64,000 nt of DNA from Hypoxylon rubiginosum (Eukaryota; Ascomycota; Sordariomycetes; Xylariales; Hypoxylaceae): assembly GCA_902806565.1 (NCBI GenBank), contig CADCXA010000016.1:806001-870000 (forward strand), read 5' to 3'. This document shows positions 1 through 11,530 of the stretch, piece after piece (the first letter of the stretch is position 1; each line of letters begins with the position of its first letter). The position numbers and the translations under genes were made by a program. The notes beneath the pieces are model-generated. The model ran no database searches and was not told the DNA's origin. It saw nothing but the letters and a program-made list of their open reading frames with translations.

Positions 1-467
1 ATGAGCGTCAGTGCCATGTCCATGCTTGCCGGAACCACTGCCATCGACTCGGAGGAATCAAGAGTACTGCAGCTGCTGAACATGGTAACGCCCGAAGAAT
101 TGATGGATAACGATGATTATCAAGGTAAATATTGTCTATGCCTTATGCCTGATCTTGCTAACTTTACTAGAAATCTGCGAAGACGTGCAGGAGGAATGCT
201 CCAAGTTTGGTCAGGTCATAGATCTCAAAATACCCCGACCTACTGGAGGCAGTCGGCAGTCTGCTGGTGTTGGTAAGATATTTGTCAAGTTCGATACGAC
301 CGCATCTGCAAAGAAGGCCCTTCAATCCCTCGCAGGTCGCAAGTTTGCCGACAGAACTGTGGTGACGACGTATTTCCCGGAAGTGAGTATATCCATCCCT
401 GAGATTACTAATTTATCGTATATATGCTTACTTTGCGTAGGAGAACTTCGAGGTAGCAGCATGGTAA
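1..467 (+). CDS. U2AF large subunit, C-terminal part (5' end outside window)
   Basis: This is the C-terminal RRM3/UHM part of the splicing factor U2AF large subunit (U2AF65/Prp2 type), which binds the polypyrimidine tract and contacts SF1 at the branch site in the nucleus. Exons read 1-124, 171-382 and 441-467. Joining at consensus GT-AG sites restores the family motifs: LLNMVTPEEL, then DDYQEICEDVQEECSKFG, then GKIFVKF with a helix A-RNP core, and a short final exon ending in the residues ENFEVAAW before the stop at 465-467. The terminal tryptophan is typical of this family. The ATG at position 1 is in frame but is probably an internal Met, since the two N-terminal RRMs and RS region would lie upstream of the window. 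Introns are 46 and 58 bp. Family assignment is confident; the paralogue is not an issue because fungi usually carry one copy. Confidence 0.9.
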
Positions 468-1244
468 TGGGGAAAAAAAGAAAATTGGCATGGGTTTCAT
501 TATTGGTTCTGGCAGCCTGATCTGCAAGAGTATGACTTGCGCGGGTAGGTGAGGCTAAGATATCACAAATGCTTGAGGCATGAATATGTACAACATTCAA
601 GTTCACGACGGGAAGCATACTGACGAGGCGAATTTATAGCACCCAATGGCCTTTAGATCGCATTGAATGTGTCTCATTCACTGGAACGATATAATAGTAA
701 TCGTTCAGTTTCCTCGAATGAAATGTTTCGTCCCCTGAAATTGTGTAATGGTATGGTTAGAGCGATTCAATTACTGCCCGATGCTTTCAACACCAGTAAA
801 TATCAGCTACTTTTTATATTAGGCCTCGGTGACACTATATGGCTACAACATTCTTGCGAACAGATCAAGAAATGTGTTTATCGTGGATGTCCAGTTGTAT
901 TATCGAAGCATCTACTAGTTTCTACGAGTCATTTATGGACCGACCCGAGAGAATTAAAACCAGGTTTTTTCTAATAAATGCGCCAATGAGTAACGTTTTG
1001 TTGAAGACGGATGCATTTTCCAATGGAACATGAGAATAAGATGACTGTATTATTACGTAATTCCTAAATTGATGTTATTTTTGTCTTTTCTTTGTTAGGA
1101 ACATGAATCGTTATGCCTTTAGGCTTCAGGTTGTGACCTAACCCTATAGACTGTGTTGTATAAAAACACAAGCTAACTGAAAATAATTCCCAGCGGTGTT
1201 ACCATTCCTTACTTTTTCGACTTTGAAAGCACACCTAATCCGTC
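468..1244. other. Intergenic, U2AF 3' flank and TENA promoter side
   Basis: About 0.8 kb between two genes on the same strand. Short open frames occur (663-974, 839-1033) but show no recognisable protein pattern and overlap in different frames. I see no RNA gene or repeat. Confidence 0.6.
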
Positions 1245-2048
1245 ATGTCGAAGCAATCGTTATCAGAGTATTTGCTTTCGAGCCCCGAGATAAGTGATCT
1301 TTACCAGCGAGCCACTCAGTCTCAATTTCTGAGCCTCGCAGGCCAAGGACGCCTTCCTACGGAGGTGCTCAGTCAATGGCTATCTCAAGACCGACTGTAC
1401 GCCCAGGCTTACATCCGATTTGCTGGAGGATTGATATCTCGCGTCCGGCTGCCCACCAGGATAGACAACCAGGACACATCGAGGACTCTGCAATGGAGGA
1501 TTCTCTCCCTGCTCGAGACTGCCATCTCGGGCGTCACGCGGGAGCTGCGGTTCTTCGAAGAAACGGCTAAGAAGTATAAATTGGACCTCGACGTTCTCGG
1601 ACCGGTGGCCGAAGGACGAAATCTGACGAGCAAGTCGGCGGGGGGTTTCGGCCCTAATAACGTGACGAAGAGTTATATCAACCTGTTTGATTCCTTCACT
1701 GCGCAACCGCAGGGGGACACGTCCAGGACGCTTCTGGACGGGCTGGTACTGCTATGGGCTACGGAGAAGGTCTACTTGGACGCCTGGACTTACGCAAAGC
1801 AGCAAGCATCGGAGGATGGGGATGGGGATGTAAAGGGGGACGTCGACGGCGGGGCTTTGAGGAAGGAGTTCATCCCTAACTGGACGTCGGAGGAATTCCA
1901 AGCCTTTGTGAAGGAGTGCCAGGAGTGTCTGGATGCCTATGCCGCTTTTCAGGATCTCGACACGGAAGAAGTGGGTGCTGCAAATTCCATGGCGTTATTC
2001 AAGAAAGTCTTGGTTTTGGAAGAGTCGTTTTGGCCCATGGTTGCTTGA
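1245..2048 (+). CDS. TENA/THI-4 family protein (heme-oxygenase-like fold)
   Basis: A single-exon protein of 267 aa with the all-helical TENA/THI-4/PQQC fold. The N-terminus has the typical LSSPEISDLYQRATQSQFLS stretch followed by WLSQDRLYAQAY, and a central LLWATEKVYLDAW helix. Bacterial TenA is an aminopyrimidine hydrolase or thiaminase II that salvages the thiamine pyrimidine moiety using a cysteine nucleophile. At the equivalent helix here I see no cysteine; the only cysteines visible are in a KECQEC pair near residue 225, so it resembles the eukaryotic TENA_E-like group that lacks that nucleophile. A role in thiamine or pyrimidine salvage is therefore inference. An acidic Asp/Gly-rich insert (DGDGDVKGDVDGG) lies near residues 192-204. 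The start fits a preceding intergenic gap and the conserved N-terminus. No intron is needed. Confidence 0.85.
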   Translation: MSKQSLSEYLLSSPEISDLYQRATQSQFLSLAGQGRLPTEVLSQWLSQDRLYAQAYIRFAGGLISRVRLPTRIDNQDTSRTLQWRILSLLETAISGVTRELRFFEETAKKYKLDLDVLGPVAEGRNLTSKSAGGFGPNNVTKSYINLFDSFTAQPQGDTSRTLLDGLVLLWATEKVYLDAWTYAKQQASEDGDGDVKGDVDGGALRKEFIPNWTSEEFQAFVKECQECLDAYAAFQDLDTEEVGAANSMALFKKVLVLEESFWPMVA

Positions 2049-2454
2049 GCATGCTACTGTCGCGGGTATTTCAAACCGAGAGTTTATACCACGTCAGATA
2101 TGTAGCCTCGTTCCTAAAGATTACCGCAGACATATTATTTTCTCTTGAATAGAGAATGTGTAAGTTTGGTTGAGTTGAGGAAGGACCTTGTTGTAAATTG
2201 GCCTAAATCTGCTTAATTCAATATTCGGGACAAAATAAGTGACCCATATTTATGTTGTCGAGGCAACGAAAGAATTTGCTACCAAAACAGTCAACAACCG
2301 AACAGGGGTCAGGTTTAATGTTATTTACATCGACGGGCCACTCCGCATTCGTGCCGTCGCAACGATTCTTTCACCAACAAAATACTATACTAATATTGCA
2401 GGTCTCTTCAAAACGAGGTTCGCCACTGTCGCCATTCTACTTTTCTATATCAAG
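2049..2454. other. Intergenic, promoter region of the checkpoint kinase
   Basis: About 0.4 kb between same-strand genes. An open frame continues upstream of the chosen kinase start from 2239, but that stretch does not look like the conserved N-terminus, so I treat it as leader. Nothing else is seen. Confidence 0.5.
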
Positions 2455-5400
2455 ATGGCTGCCGGCGATCTCATCGATTTCGACATAATCGAAGGGCAGA
2501 AGGAGAATATCCAATCCTTACCCGGGGGACGATCGGCGAAGAAGCTTGCTGAAGTATTCTCGCCGTCTCCTTTACACAAACTTGCGACGCCCACGCCCAC
2601 AGACACGAAGAACATCAACGATTGTATCAGAGCCGAGTACGAGGCCGAGGTTGCAAACATTTCCGAGTCAGATGATCCTCTCGACGTCTTCGATCGATAC
2701 GTGCGATGGACTTTTGACGCGTATCCTTCCGCACAAGCCACACCGCAGTCACAGTTGCATACTCTACTCGAGCGTGCCACCAAGACTTTTATCGGCTCAG
2801 CCCAATATAAGAACGACCCAAGATATCTGAAGCTGTGGCTTCATTATATTCGCTTCTTTTCGGACTCTCCTCGAGAGACATTTGTATTCCTGTCGCGCCA
2901 CAGCATAGGCGAGGGACTCGCATTGTTCTACGAGGAGTACGCCGCCTGGTTGGAGAGTGCTGGCCGCTGGGCCCAAGCCGAGGAAGTTTACAAGCTGGGC
3001 ATCGAGCGCGAGGCGAGACCCGTACAGAGACTGGTTCGTAAATTTGGAGAGTTCGAGCAGAGACGCGCACAGCAACCCGACGCAGAAGATACTCCTTCGT
3101 CACCGGCGCTACCTACCGTCCGACCAGCGCTTGCCGCTAAAATTGATCCATTCGGCGCGGCGGCGCGAGCGGCAGCAGACCCTCAAGCTGCAAGGCCAAA
3201 CATGGGCGTCGGAGGCCAATCCTCGAAGCCTGGTAAGGCCAAGCTTGCTGTGTTCTCAGACGCCAGCTCAGATGCAGACGCGAGCGCGATGTCAAAGATG
3301 GGCGAGGGCGCAAAGGGTTGGGATACTATAGGGTCGCTAGCCGATCGCAAGAAGGAGAACGTGGTAGGGGCAAAGCCTTGGGTGGGAGAGACGTTGACGA
3401 CGCAAGTGAAGAAGAGCAGCGGCCCGAAGATGTCTGTGTTCCGGGATCCTGTAAGTTAACAGTTCCCATTCCCAAGCGGCAATGCCCATTTGTTGATGAC
3501 AGCAGGACTAATTCGTGGCGATTATGCGATTATGTAAATTCAGTCTTTGTCCAGAATAGCAGAGTCCCATATTGTCATTGCTCCATCAAAGCACCAAGTG
3601 ATCGTAAATCCCCAAAGCGGGAAGAGGGAACGTGTCTTTGTTAACCTCGAGGCCATTTACCCAACTCCCGAAGAACCAGGGACAGAGCTAAGTTTTGAAG
3701 AGCTATGGGCGGCAAGTCGAGGTTGGCTTGATGTGTGCTGGGAGGACGATAGTATCGTAGAAGAACAGGAAATAGTTAACGAGCATCCATCAGAAGTGGA
3801 TTTGCTCGGCCAGCAGGTTGCCGAGAAGCTTGTCATACATCACGATATGGTAGAACTTGACGAAAATGGAGCAGTCAAGAACCAGGGGAGGCCTGCAAAA
3901 AGCAAAAAGAAGAAATTGATGGAAGTCAATGAGACCCAAATCAGTAAGTTTTCACACTGCTCCTACCTGCACTTGCCTGTCCAGGGCCCCTTGCTGTCGC
4001 CCTTTTAGAATACTACGGGGCTGCAGCAAATTTTATAAATTACTAACTTTTGAACAGTCAAGGCCAAACTCGACTCTCCATCTGGTCCCAAGATCAAGAA
4101 GAAAAGCATGGCAAATTCAGAGCCCACCATGACCATACACACCAAAGCAGCAACAGACGAGGTCTACTTCCTCTATAACAATGCTCCTCTCAAGCCCGCA
4201 TCTATGCCAGAGGACGCCGAGGAGAGTGACGATGACTACACGACTGACGGTGACTACACTAGTGGTGCAGAGAGCGTCAACACTACTCGAAGAGTTTCGT
4301 TGAGTGAAGTTGGGGAGGACGATGAGACGTCTGACGTGAAGAGCGTAAGTGAATGGTCTGAGTTCACGGCACAGAAGCATATTCCAAAGATGGACGATGA
4401 AACGGACAATGAAGAGGACAAGGAAGGAAGTGACTTCGACGTGTCTGATCTCATTGACACAAAGGACCCGGAAGATGACAATAACACAAAAGACTCATCC
4501 CCAAAGACTCGAACAAGCTTCGTTCCCCTCCAACCCCCGGACTATGAAGCCCCTACGCGCCCATATAGGGATCCGGCCGAGGTCGCTAACAACCGCCTCC
4601 CGTTTATGACCCCCATTACGGAACGTACCGAGTCATCTATGGGTCTCATCACCGAAGCTAAGCCTAAGCCCCAATACGCCAGCGCGAAAACTCATAGCAA
4701 GAGGAGCAGCCTAGACGTACCTATTGAGGAAGATGAATACGACGATGAAGACTTCGAGCCGCCTAGTAGCCCCCTGCAGGAAATATTCAGCGACGCTCGT
4801 TCCCCGTCGAAGTCCATCCAACCTGCCCTGAAGAAAATCAAGGTCTACTCTACATCCCCAGAGAAGCTATCGATAGCAAAGGAGGTACAGAAGGGCCCCA
4901 TCATCAAGGAGACGCGATGCAATCCCCTCGAACCCTCTATTAGAGACGAGATCCTCGCACGCATGCTCCCGCCCCTCAGCTCGTACTCGGGATTCTACGA
5001 CCACCGCGGCGAGCGCTCCGAGCGCGGCGCCGAGATCCGCAAGTTCGCCAAGGCCGTGGCCAAGGCGGCCGGCAAGAAGGAGAACGACAAGACGGGCACC
5101 CTGCAGGCGCCGGTCGTGCTCGAGTTCCCCGAGCTCGTAGGCGAGTACACGCTGAAGCGGGAGCTCGGCAAGGGCGCCTTCGCGCCCGTCTACCTCGTCG
5201 AGAACTCGTCGCCCGAGGAGGAGGAGGAGTCGCCGGCGGAGAACGACGAGAACGCGCCCCCGATCGCCATGATGGGCAAGGGCGCCTTCGCGACGACGAC
5301 CACCCGTCGCGCCTCCCTCGAGGCCCTCAAGATGGAGGACCCGCCCACGGCCTGGGAGTTCCACGTGATGCGCCTGGCGGCGGCGCGCCTGGGCCCGCAG

Positions 5401-6234
5401 CACCGCGCCACGGCCTCGGTCTCGGCGGCGCACGAGCTGCACCTGTACCGGGACGAGTGCTTCCTGCTCCTGCCGTACCACCCGCACGGCACGCTCCTCG
5501 ACGTGGTCAACTTGTTCTCCGAGACCACCAAGGGGCCCATGGACGAGGTGCTCGCCATGTTCTTCAGCGTCGAGCTGCTGCGCACCGTCGAGGCCCTGCA
5601 CGCCAAGCAGATCCTGCACGGCGACCTCAAGCCCGACAACTGCCTCCTGCGCATCGACGACCTTCCCTTCGCTACTAGTGCTGCCGGCCTGTCGAGCCAG
5701 TGGCGCGCCGACGGCTCGGGAGGCTGGGCGGCGCGCGGCGTCACGCTCATCGACTTCGGCCGCGGCATCGACATGCGGGCCTTCGACCCGGCCGTGCAGT
5801 TCGTGGCCGACTGGAAGACGGACGCGCACGACTGCGCCGAGGCGCGCGAGGGCCGGCCCTGGACCTGGCAGCTCGACTACCACGGGCTCGCCAACAACAT
5901 CCACACGCTGCTGTTCGGCAAGTACATCGACGTCGTGCGCGCCGACGCCGCCGGCGTCGCCGCGCTCGGCACCATCGCCGCCCGCCGCTACCGCGTCCGC
6001 GAGCCCCTCAAGAGATACTGGCAGACGGACCTCTGGGCCGAGTGCTTCGACGTCCTGCTCAACCCGGCCGGCCACGTCGACGCCGAGGACGGCCGGCGCC
6101 TGCCCGTGGCCCGGAGCCTGCGGCGCGTCCGCGAGCGCATGGAGGCCTGGCTCGAGGCCAACTGCGAGAAGGGCGTCGGCCTCAAGACCCTCGTGGCCCG
6201 CGTCGAGGGCATGGCCAAGGGCCGAAGGCACTGA
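2455..6234 (+). CDS. BUB1: Spindle checkpoint kinase Bub1/Mad3 (MadBub type)
   Basis: A protein of 1190 aa; exons 2455-3450, 3544-3943 and 4058-6234. It acts at kinetochores in the spindle assembly checkpoint. Residues ~70-205 form the Mad3/Bub1 homology TPR region (YVRWTFDAYPSAQ, FYEEYAAWLE, AEEVYKLGIEREARP). The second exon carries the Bub3-binding GLEBS-like region (ERVFVNLEAIYP, FEELWAASRGWLD). A long acidic, Ser-rich linker follows, then a C-terminal kinase domain: glycine loop GKGAFAPVY, lysine in ALKMED at ~890, HGDLKPDN at ~986, DFG in LIDFGRG at ~1031. All core catalytic residues appear intact. Two KEN boxes occur, at residues 16-18 and 300-302, a Mad3 trait. The start at 2455 places the first KEN box near the N-terminus as in homologues. 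The kinase half is markedly GC-rich compared with the rest. It converges on APN1. Confidence 0.95.
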
Positions 6235-6730
6235 AGCGAATGAAAGCGCCCCCCCCCCTTCCACCACCGGGTGTCGTTTCGGGATTTTTTCCTTCTCAGC
6301 TTTCGATGCCTACTACTACTTGCTACTTTTGCTACTTTACTACTATTACGCCTAGTCCTGCTAATTTGCGAAGAGAGAAAGAAACGAGATCACGATCAAC
6401 AAGTTAGCACGGTTGCATAACTGGGCGTTGGATTTGCGATTTGCTGGTAGTTCTGGTGGTTTCAGGATGATGAAAAGCCTGCGAAGGCCATCCATGGATA
6501 ACCACCTTACCTTAGGCACATATATTGAGACGGTGGCATGCGTTGCGTTTTTTTTTAGTATTATTCCCCTACCCGGCATAGAGCCGCAGGGGCAAATGTT
6601 CCATTAGTTTTAGTTGCGTTACATACCCTTTGAGTTGCTTTCCTTATACGCCTTAATGCTCTCTAGACCGACGAACGCTACCGAGCAAGGATAGAGAATA
6701 CAAACTCGTTTATTATACAAATTGCTTAAT
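6235..6730. other. Convergent intergenic region between BUB1 and APN1
   Basis: About 0.5 kb of shared 3' flank. It begins with a run of C and T-rich stretches typical of 3' ends. I see no gene. Confidence 0.6.
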
Positions 6731-8255
6731 TCATTCCGAGTCTTCCTCGTCTGAAGTCTCGGCCTTCTTCTTGCCTCGCTTCTTTTTGGGAGCGCCCTTT
6801 TTTGCATCCTTCGCGCTCTTGCGGTCGACCTGATCTTGAATCTTGCTGCGCTCCGAAGCACCTTGTGCTTGTAGACGCGTATCTAATGCCTTGAATTCAT
6901 CGCTTTCCGGGTCCATGCCGATGAGGCTTTCGAGCAGCTTGATCTCGTCGGCCCAGACTTGCTTGTCCTCGAAGGTCTTGCCATCTGGGCCCTTCTTGTC
7001 GATGGGCGTCTCCAGCACCATTGGCATGCCCTGAAAAGCGGTACGGTTCATGACGTTGTGGAAGGCGCGTAAGCCCAAGAACCCCGTGCCAATATTGGCG
7101 TGCAAGTCCCGGTGAGAATCGAAGGGTGCCTTGCTGTCGTTTAAGTGGAATGCCTTAAGGTAGTCGGCACCCACAATGCTGTTGAACTTGGACATGGTGT
7201 CCTCGAACGCCTCGGGGGCACGTAGATCGTAACCTGCTGCGAAGGCATGGCACTATAGCATATTGAATTAATATTTGTCAAGATCTAAAGGGGGTCAATC
7301 GAAATGCACATACTGTGTCTATGCAAACCCCGACTCTCGCCTTGTCCTCTACGAGAGCGATGATGTCCCGTAGATCTTCAAACGCGCAGCCAATGACATT
7401 GCCCTGACCGGCCATGTTCTCTAACACGGTGATCACGGTACTCGTGGCCTTGTGGGCCTTGTTTAGCTGTTTAGCTATCCGCCCAATGGCGTCTGCCCTG
7501 TCGTTGCCATTCGTGTTCCCGGGGTGGAAGTTGTATAGCTTGACGCCCAGCGACTCGCAACGCTGCAGATCATCTAGGAAGGCGCTGTACGCTTGATCTG
7601 CTTTGTCTTTCTCGGCCTGTGCCAAGTTGACGAGATAGGAGCCATGCGGGAGACAGTGCTTATGGACATCGAACTTGTGCTCCTTGGATAGGGAGAGGAA
7701 GCCGTTGAGTGCTTCGGCAGCGATAGGGGGGTTGGTCCACTTGCGCTGGGACTTGAGGAATAATGCGAACGCGTTTGCGCCAATTTGGACAGCGTTGTGT
7801 ATCGAATTCTGAACTCCTTGGAGAATAGGTATGTTAATCGGATGGAACCTGAGATTTGAGTTGTCTTTAGTGTTGGGCTCTCACATACCTCCTGCACTGC
7901 TGACGTGGGCACCGATATACATGGACTTGCTAAGAGTGTTGATCACGGTACGCTTAGCGAGAGCCATGAGGTTCTCGGTCTTGGCCTTGGCAGTCTTCCG
8001 TTTCTTGGTAGTTTTGGGTTCCTCGATGGCGGGTTCTCCGTCTTCGATATTGCTTTGGGTAGCCTTTCGCTTCTTGGCAGACTTGGTTTCCACGGGGGCA
8101 ACGAGGGCCTCGTCATCAGTTGCGTCTTCGTTGACTTTCAGTTTTGTTGCTTTGGCCTTCGGTGTGCCTTTTTTGAGGGTGTTGGCGATGCTCGTCTCGG
8201 CTGCAGCAGCTGTCTCCACAACGGCCTTCTTGAGTCGAGATGACTGACGAGCCAT
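6731..8255 (-). CDS. APN1: AP endonuclease of the endonuclease IV family
   Basis: A 463-aa class II AP endonuclease that cleaves the backbone 5' to abasic sites in base excision repair, in the nucleus and possibly mitochondria. Exons on the minus strand are 8255-7889, 7816-7314 and 7252-6731, all with GT-AG introns of 61-72 bp and conserved phases. The TIM-barrel metal ligands are visible in order: GAHVSSAGG (His), YNFHPGN (His), VLENMAGQGN (Glu), CIDTCHAFAAGYD spanning the second splice (Asp, His), KAFHLNDSK (His), HRDLHANIG (Asp/His) and MVLETP (Glu). The N-terminal ~115 residues are a Lys/Ala-rich disordered extension with several KKRK-like clusters, and the C-terminus is also basic (KKKRGKKK) before an acidic end; these look like nuclear localisation signals. 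The start at 8255 is the first ATG after an in-frame poorly conserved leader. Confidence 0.95.
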
Positions 8256-11200
8256 TGTGAATGGGTTTATTAGTGTCACGATTGCAAGATGTAACCAACG
8301 CAATCGAAAATATGGGAGTTTGCTAAAAAGGTGTTTACGAATTCATAGTATGGAAAGGATTCGAGTCGTAGATCGAGTCAACTCAGTGTAGCATATCACA
8401 TTATTAATGAGTTTTTAGATTAGGGACGCGTCGGAAGGTTAGAACGCGGAAGACAATTGTCTCGTTATCACGTGCTATCAATTAAAGTATAGGACTACCT
8501 AATCGATAAGATACAGTCGGGAACCTGAGGTTCTATTTCCGTCTTGCTAATAGGAGGTAATACCTACACCAAGTCACGTCCGTGATGCTGGCAATGCTAG
8601 TAATATTAACCAACTAGAAAGACAACGAATTCTCAGAGTAATCTGTCCGTTGGGAACTCCATTTCTATTTTTAAGAAAATAAAAAACTTGGGTAACGAGA
8701 CCCAGTAATAACTTCTTAGCCTGCGTCATGCATAGGTAAAGCATGGCTATTTTTTTGTTACCGATTTATAACTTCTATCTAACCCTCAGACCTCGGCGAT
8801 GTGATGCGTTAGTGGTGTCGATAGGCAAGCCAGGATACTAATGGAGATAATTAGTAAAGTGGCAATTGGCATAATGATCACCCATACCTGTCGTTTGCTT
8901 TTTTTTTCTTCCTTTTTTTCTCAAATATCGTATGAGAAACGAAGACAAGTACACCACGCGAGCCCACGTTCGTATATTACATCCGGGCATATGTATCACA
9001 CGCCCGGTTTACGTTACCTATCCCATCAAAACTTGGCCGTCGTCCCCCTATTTAGCGTCCACTAAGATATGTTTACTATGCGCATACACTCAACACTGTA
9101 CGTACACAGATTCAGCTCGAGTGGACTTGCCGATAGGACCTTAGCTTTCGATTCCGTGGCTCAGAGTACGTCGTGAGCCGTCGTTTGTGTGCGGCTTCTA
9201 GAACGTAACACCGAGTTCGAAAGGGGCTAAGCATAGCTTGCAAAATTTGATACGGAGGTTAGCTAGATGCATATTCCGTACATGTAGCTCGTATGTAAGA
9301 TGTCCTTATCCCTTATCTAATCTGAAGATCGTCCGAGGAGCACATGGCCAATGCCCTATCGTTTTATTTTTACTAAATATACATACATGTCAAAAGCACG
9401 TTGCAACCAGCCTATGCCGCATGGACTCGAGCGTAACGATGCGCCAACACAAATATCTTTGCGCTCCGGCGGGCTGCGACATCCCGCGGGTAGCGTAGCG
9501 ACGAAAGACGCAAGAGATCACACGACCACTTGCTAATCTGGGTAATGTCTCTCGTGGTCTCGACTTTTTCAGACGTTTTGCCTAGAGGGAGGACCCGTTA
9601 TCTAGCAATATAAACGATGTTTCTTGCAGCGCCGAGCAAAAGCTTAGCGATGGGGTTTTCGCACCAAGTAACCCGAAGTTAACCAACCACCTCTCAGCAT
9701 CCGGCGGAAAGGGCAGAAAGGGGCCAGTCCTGCGGTCTTTTGCTGCGAGACAGCCGAGACAGCCAAGCCAACCCACGCCGGGGGTTACCTAGCAGCATCT
9801 AGGTACCTATATGTATGTATGTAGGTAGGCAGGTAGGTAGCATTATTCTATCAGAATTCAAATGTTGTTGTTCGCCTTCGGTGTCCCAGTTGCCAGTCTG
9901 CCAGTCAGTCTGAATCGAGAGATAATGGCACACTCTTGGCATTTTAATTTACCCACTTAAAGTGGCTAACACAGATGCAACAGCGGAGCTACTGGATAAC
10001 CCGATCCGATAAGCCAATCAGACACTTGATTTCACATTCTTATTCAGCTTCGGACCGGATCAACTATAGTTACCGGGATGGGATAATTAAGTGGGTAGCT
10101 TAAGTAGGTAAATCCAAATGCCAAGACTGCGCCATTATCTCTCGACTCAGACTGCCAGTCTGCCAGTCTGCCAGTGGCATATGCTACATGTACCTAGGCA
10201 GCTAGGTAGCTTGGTCTATCCTGGTCCCAACCAACTTCGGCCCGCTTTCAGCCCCTGTCTTTGTCAGGTCTTGCAAGACTAACTCGCGTACCTCCTCAGT
10301 CTAGATCTTAGATGGGGTACTTAGGGTACTCGACAGCGACTCGACAGGAACTGACGCCCCTAGCGCCCTGCAGGGATTTCTGCCGAATCATCTGGCCCAG
10401 GGAAGAAACGTGGTTGAATTGCTCCCTCTGATTGGTTAATCTTTCGTTTCTTTTTGAGATCCAAAATCCTCCTGGGGTTCTATCAGGGAAGCTTCTGCGC
10501 CCCCGGGAATTTTACGTCAGTGATAAAAATCATAGTATCACATTACGGATTTCAGCTTCCCTTTCGAGATTGTTTTGCTTAACGAATTTCCCTCACGAAA
10601 ATCATGAAAAATATACGTGGGTAGTCTTGATATGAGATCGACGATTGCTTGCTCATGGAATTCGTAAGAGGAGGAAACTTGGCCTTCTTGGCCGTGACTC
10701 TCTCCCGACGGTTGACTAGACATGAGTGGTATTGTTCTGTGTGCCGGCAGCTAAGGTACGTACTAAATGTCGAAGTCGCTGACGCGGGCGATGCAGCCCC
10801 ATCGCCAAGGGAGGGTTGCCAGACCCACACTCCACGGCTGGTACGTAAGGAAGTTCGGTCCCCTAAACAGCTTTTGTGGGGGACCGCAGCTTAGATGGCT
10901 TGCCAGTCAGGAGCCAAGAATCTCCATCGTGCCCAGTACCACCTTATTCACTGACCTAGAAGACCTAGTACTCTTAGTCCGTACCGGATCGTAGCATTTC
11001 TGATCGATGGAAACATATACCCTTCGTGAAGTAGCTCGCTACGGCTACTCCGTAGTAATTCTTTCCACTTATAAATCATTCTTCACTTATTAAATACCTC
11101 CGGGTGTAGCCAACTCTCCCGCCCATCAGTCCATCAGAGACCACAACTCCCATTTCCCTCCCACATCTGTAATCACATATATTATACCCCAAAGGCCTAA

Positions 11201-11530
11201 GTTGCCTGTCACCATTACGGAATAGACAGCTGTGGGAAAGCTGCAGAACGATCTTCAGTCGCGTGTTGTCTCCTGCATATGAGCTTCACACCACGTCTTG
11301 ACTGGTCAGAGTACTAAAATAAACCTACTGTTTGCTTCCCGGAGCCAAGACGCCGCCGCACCATCTCGCCAACTTTGTACAAGTATCCTAGTGCAATAGA
11401 CTTTCACCACCTATCGGAACTAAGCTTGAAATTCGTCTGTCCTTAAAGATCCGATCGACAATCTTAACCTTATCAACCCTCTTCCCTTCTCTTCCTACCT
11501 TCTCCTCGCGAGGACCTTTATACCAAAACG
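8256..11530. other. Long intergenic region with a foldback repeat
   Basis: About 3.3 kb between divergent genes. No open frame here resembles a known protein. It contains the inverted-repeat element at about 9784-10210 (described separately), TAGGTAGG-type micro-repeats, and pyrimidine-rich DNA just before 11531 that looks like the promoter and leader of the transporter. Confidence 0.5.
9784..10210. repeat. MITE-like foldback element with long imperfect inverted arms
   Basis: Inner arms 9889-9960 and 10101-10174 are imperfect reverse complements over about 70 bp, including near-identical blocks around 9915-9930 and 10132-10147. An outer pair, 9784-9817 and 10178-10210, is also reverse complementary with a few mismatches. 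The loop of about 140 bp contains another copy of the arm end (around 10085-10095). The right arm holds three tandem copies of an 8-bp unit, GTCTGCCA. No transposase is encoded. This is the architecture of a non-autonomous foldback or MITE, but I found no clear target-site duplication. Confidence 0.55.

Noticed and set aside
4867..6267. Long antisense open frame (466 codons) over the BUB1 kinase
   Set aside because: A by-product of GC3-saturated codons on the sense strand. Its composition (Gly, Ala, Val, Arg, Leu) is typical of antisense shadows.
5678..6407. Plus-strand Arg/Pro/Ala-rich frames overlapping the kinase
   Set aside because: Out-of-frame shadows of the real kinase exon.
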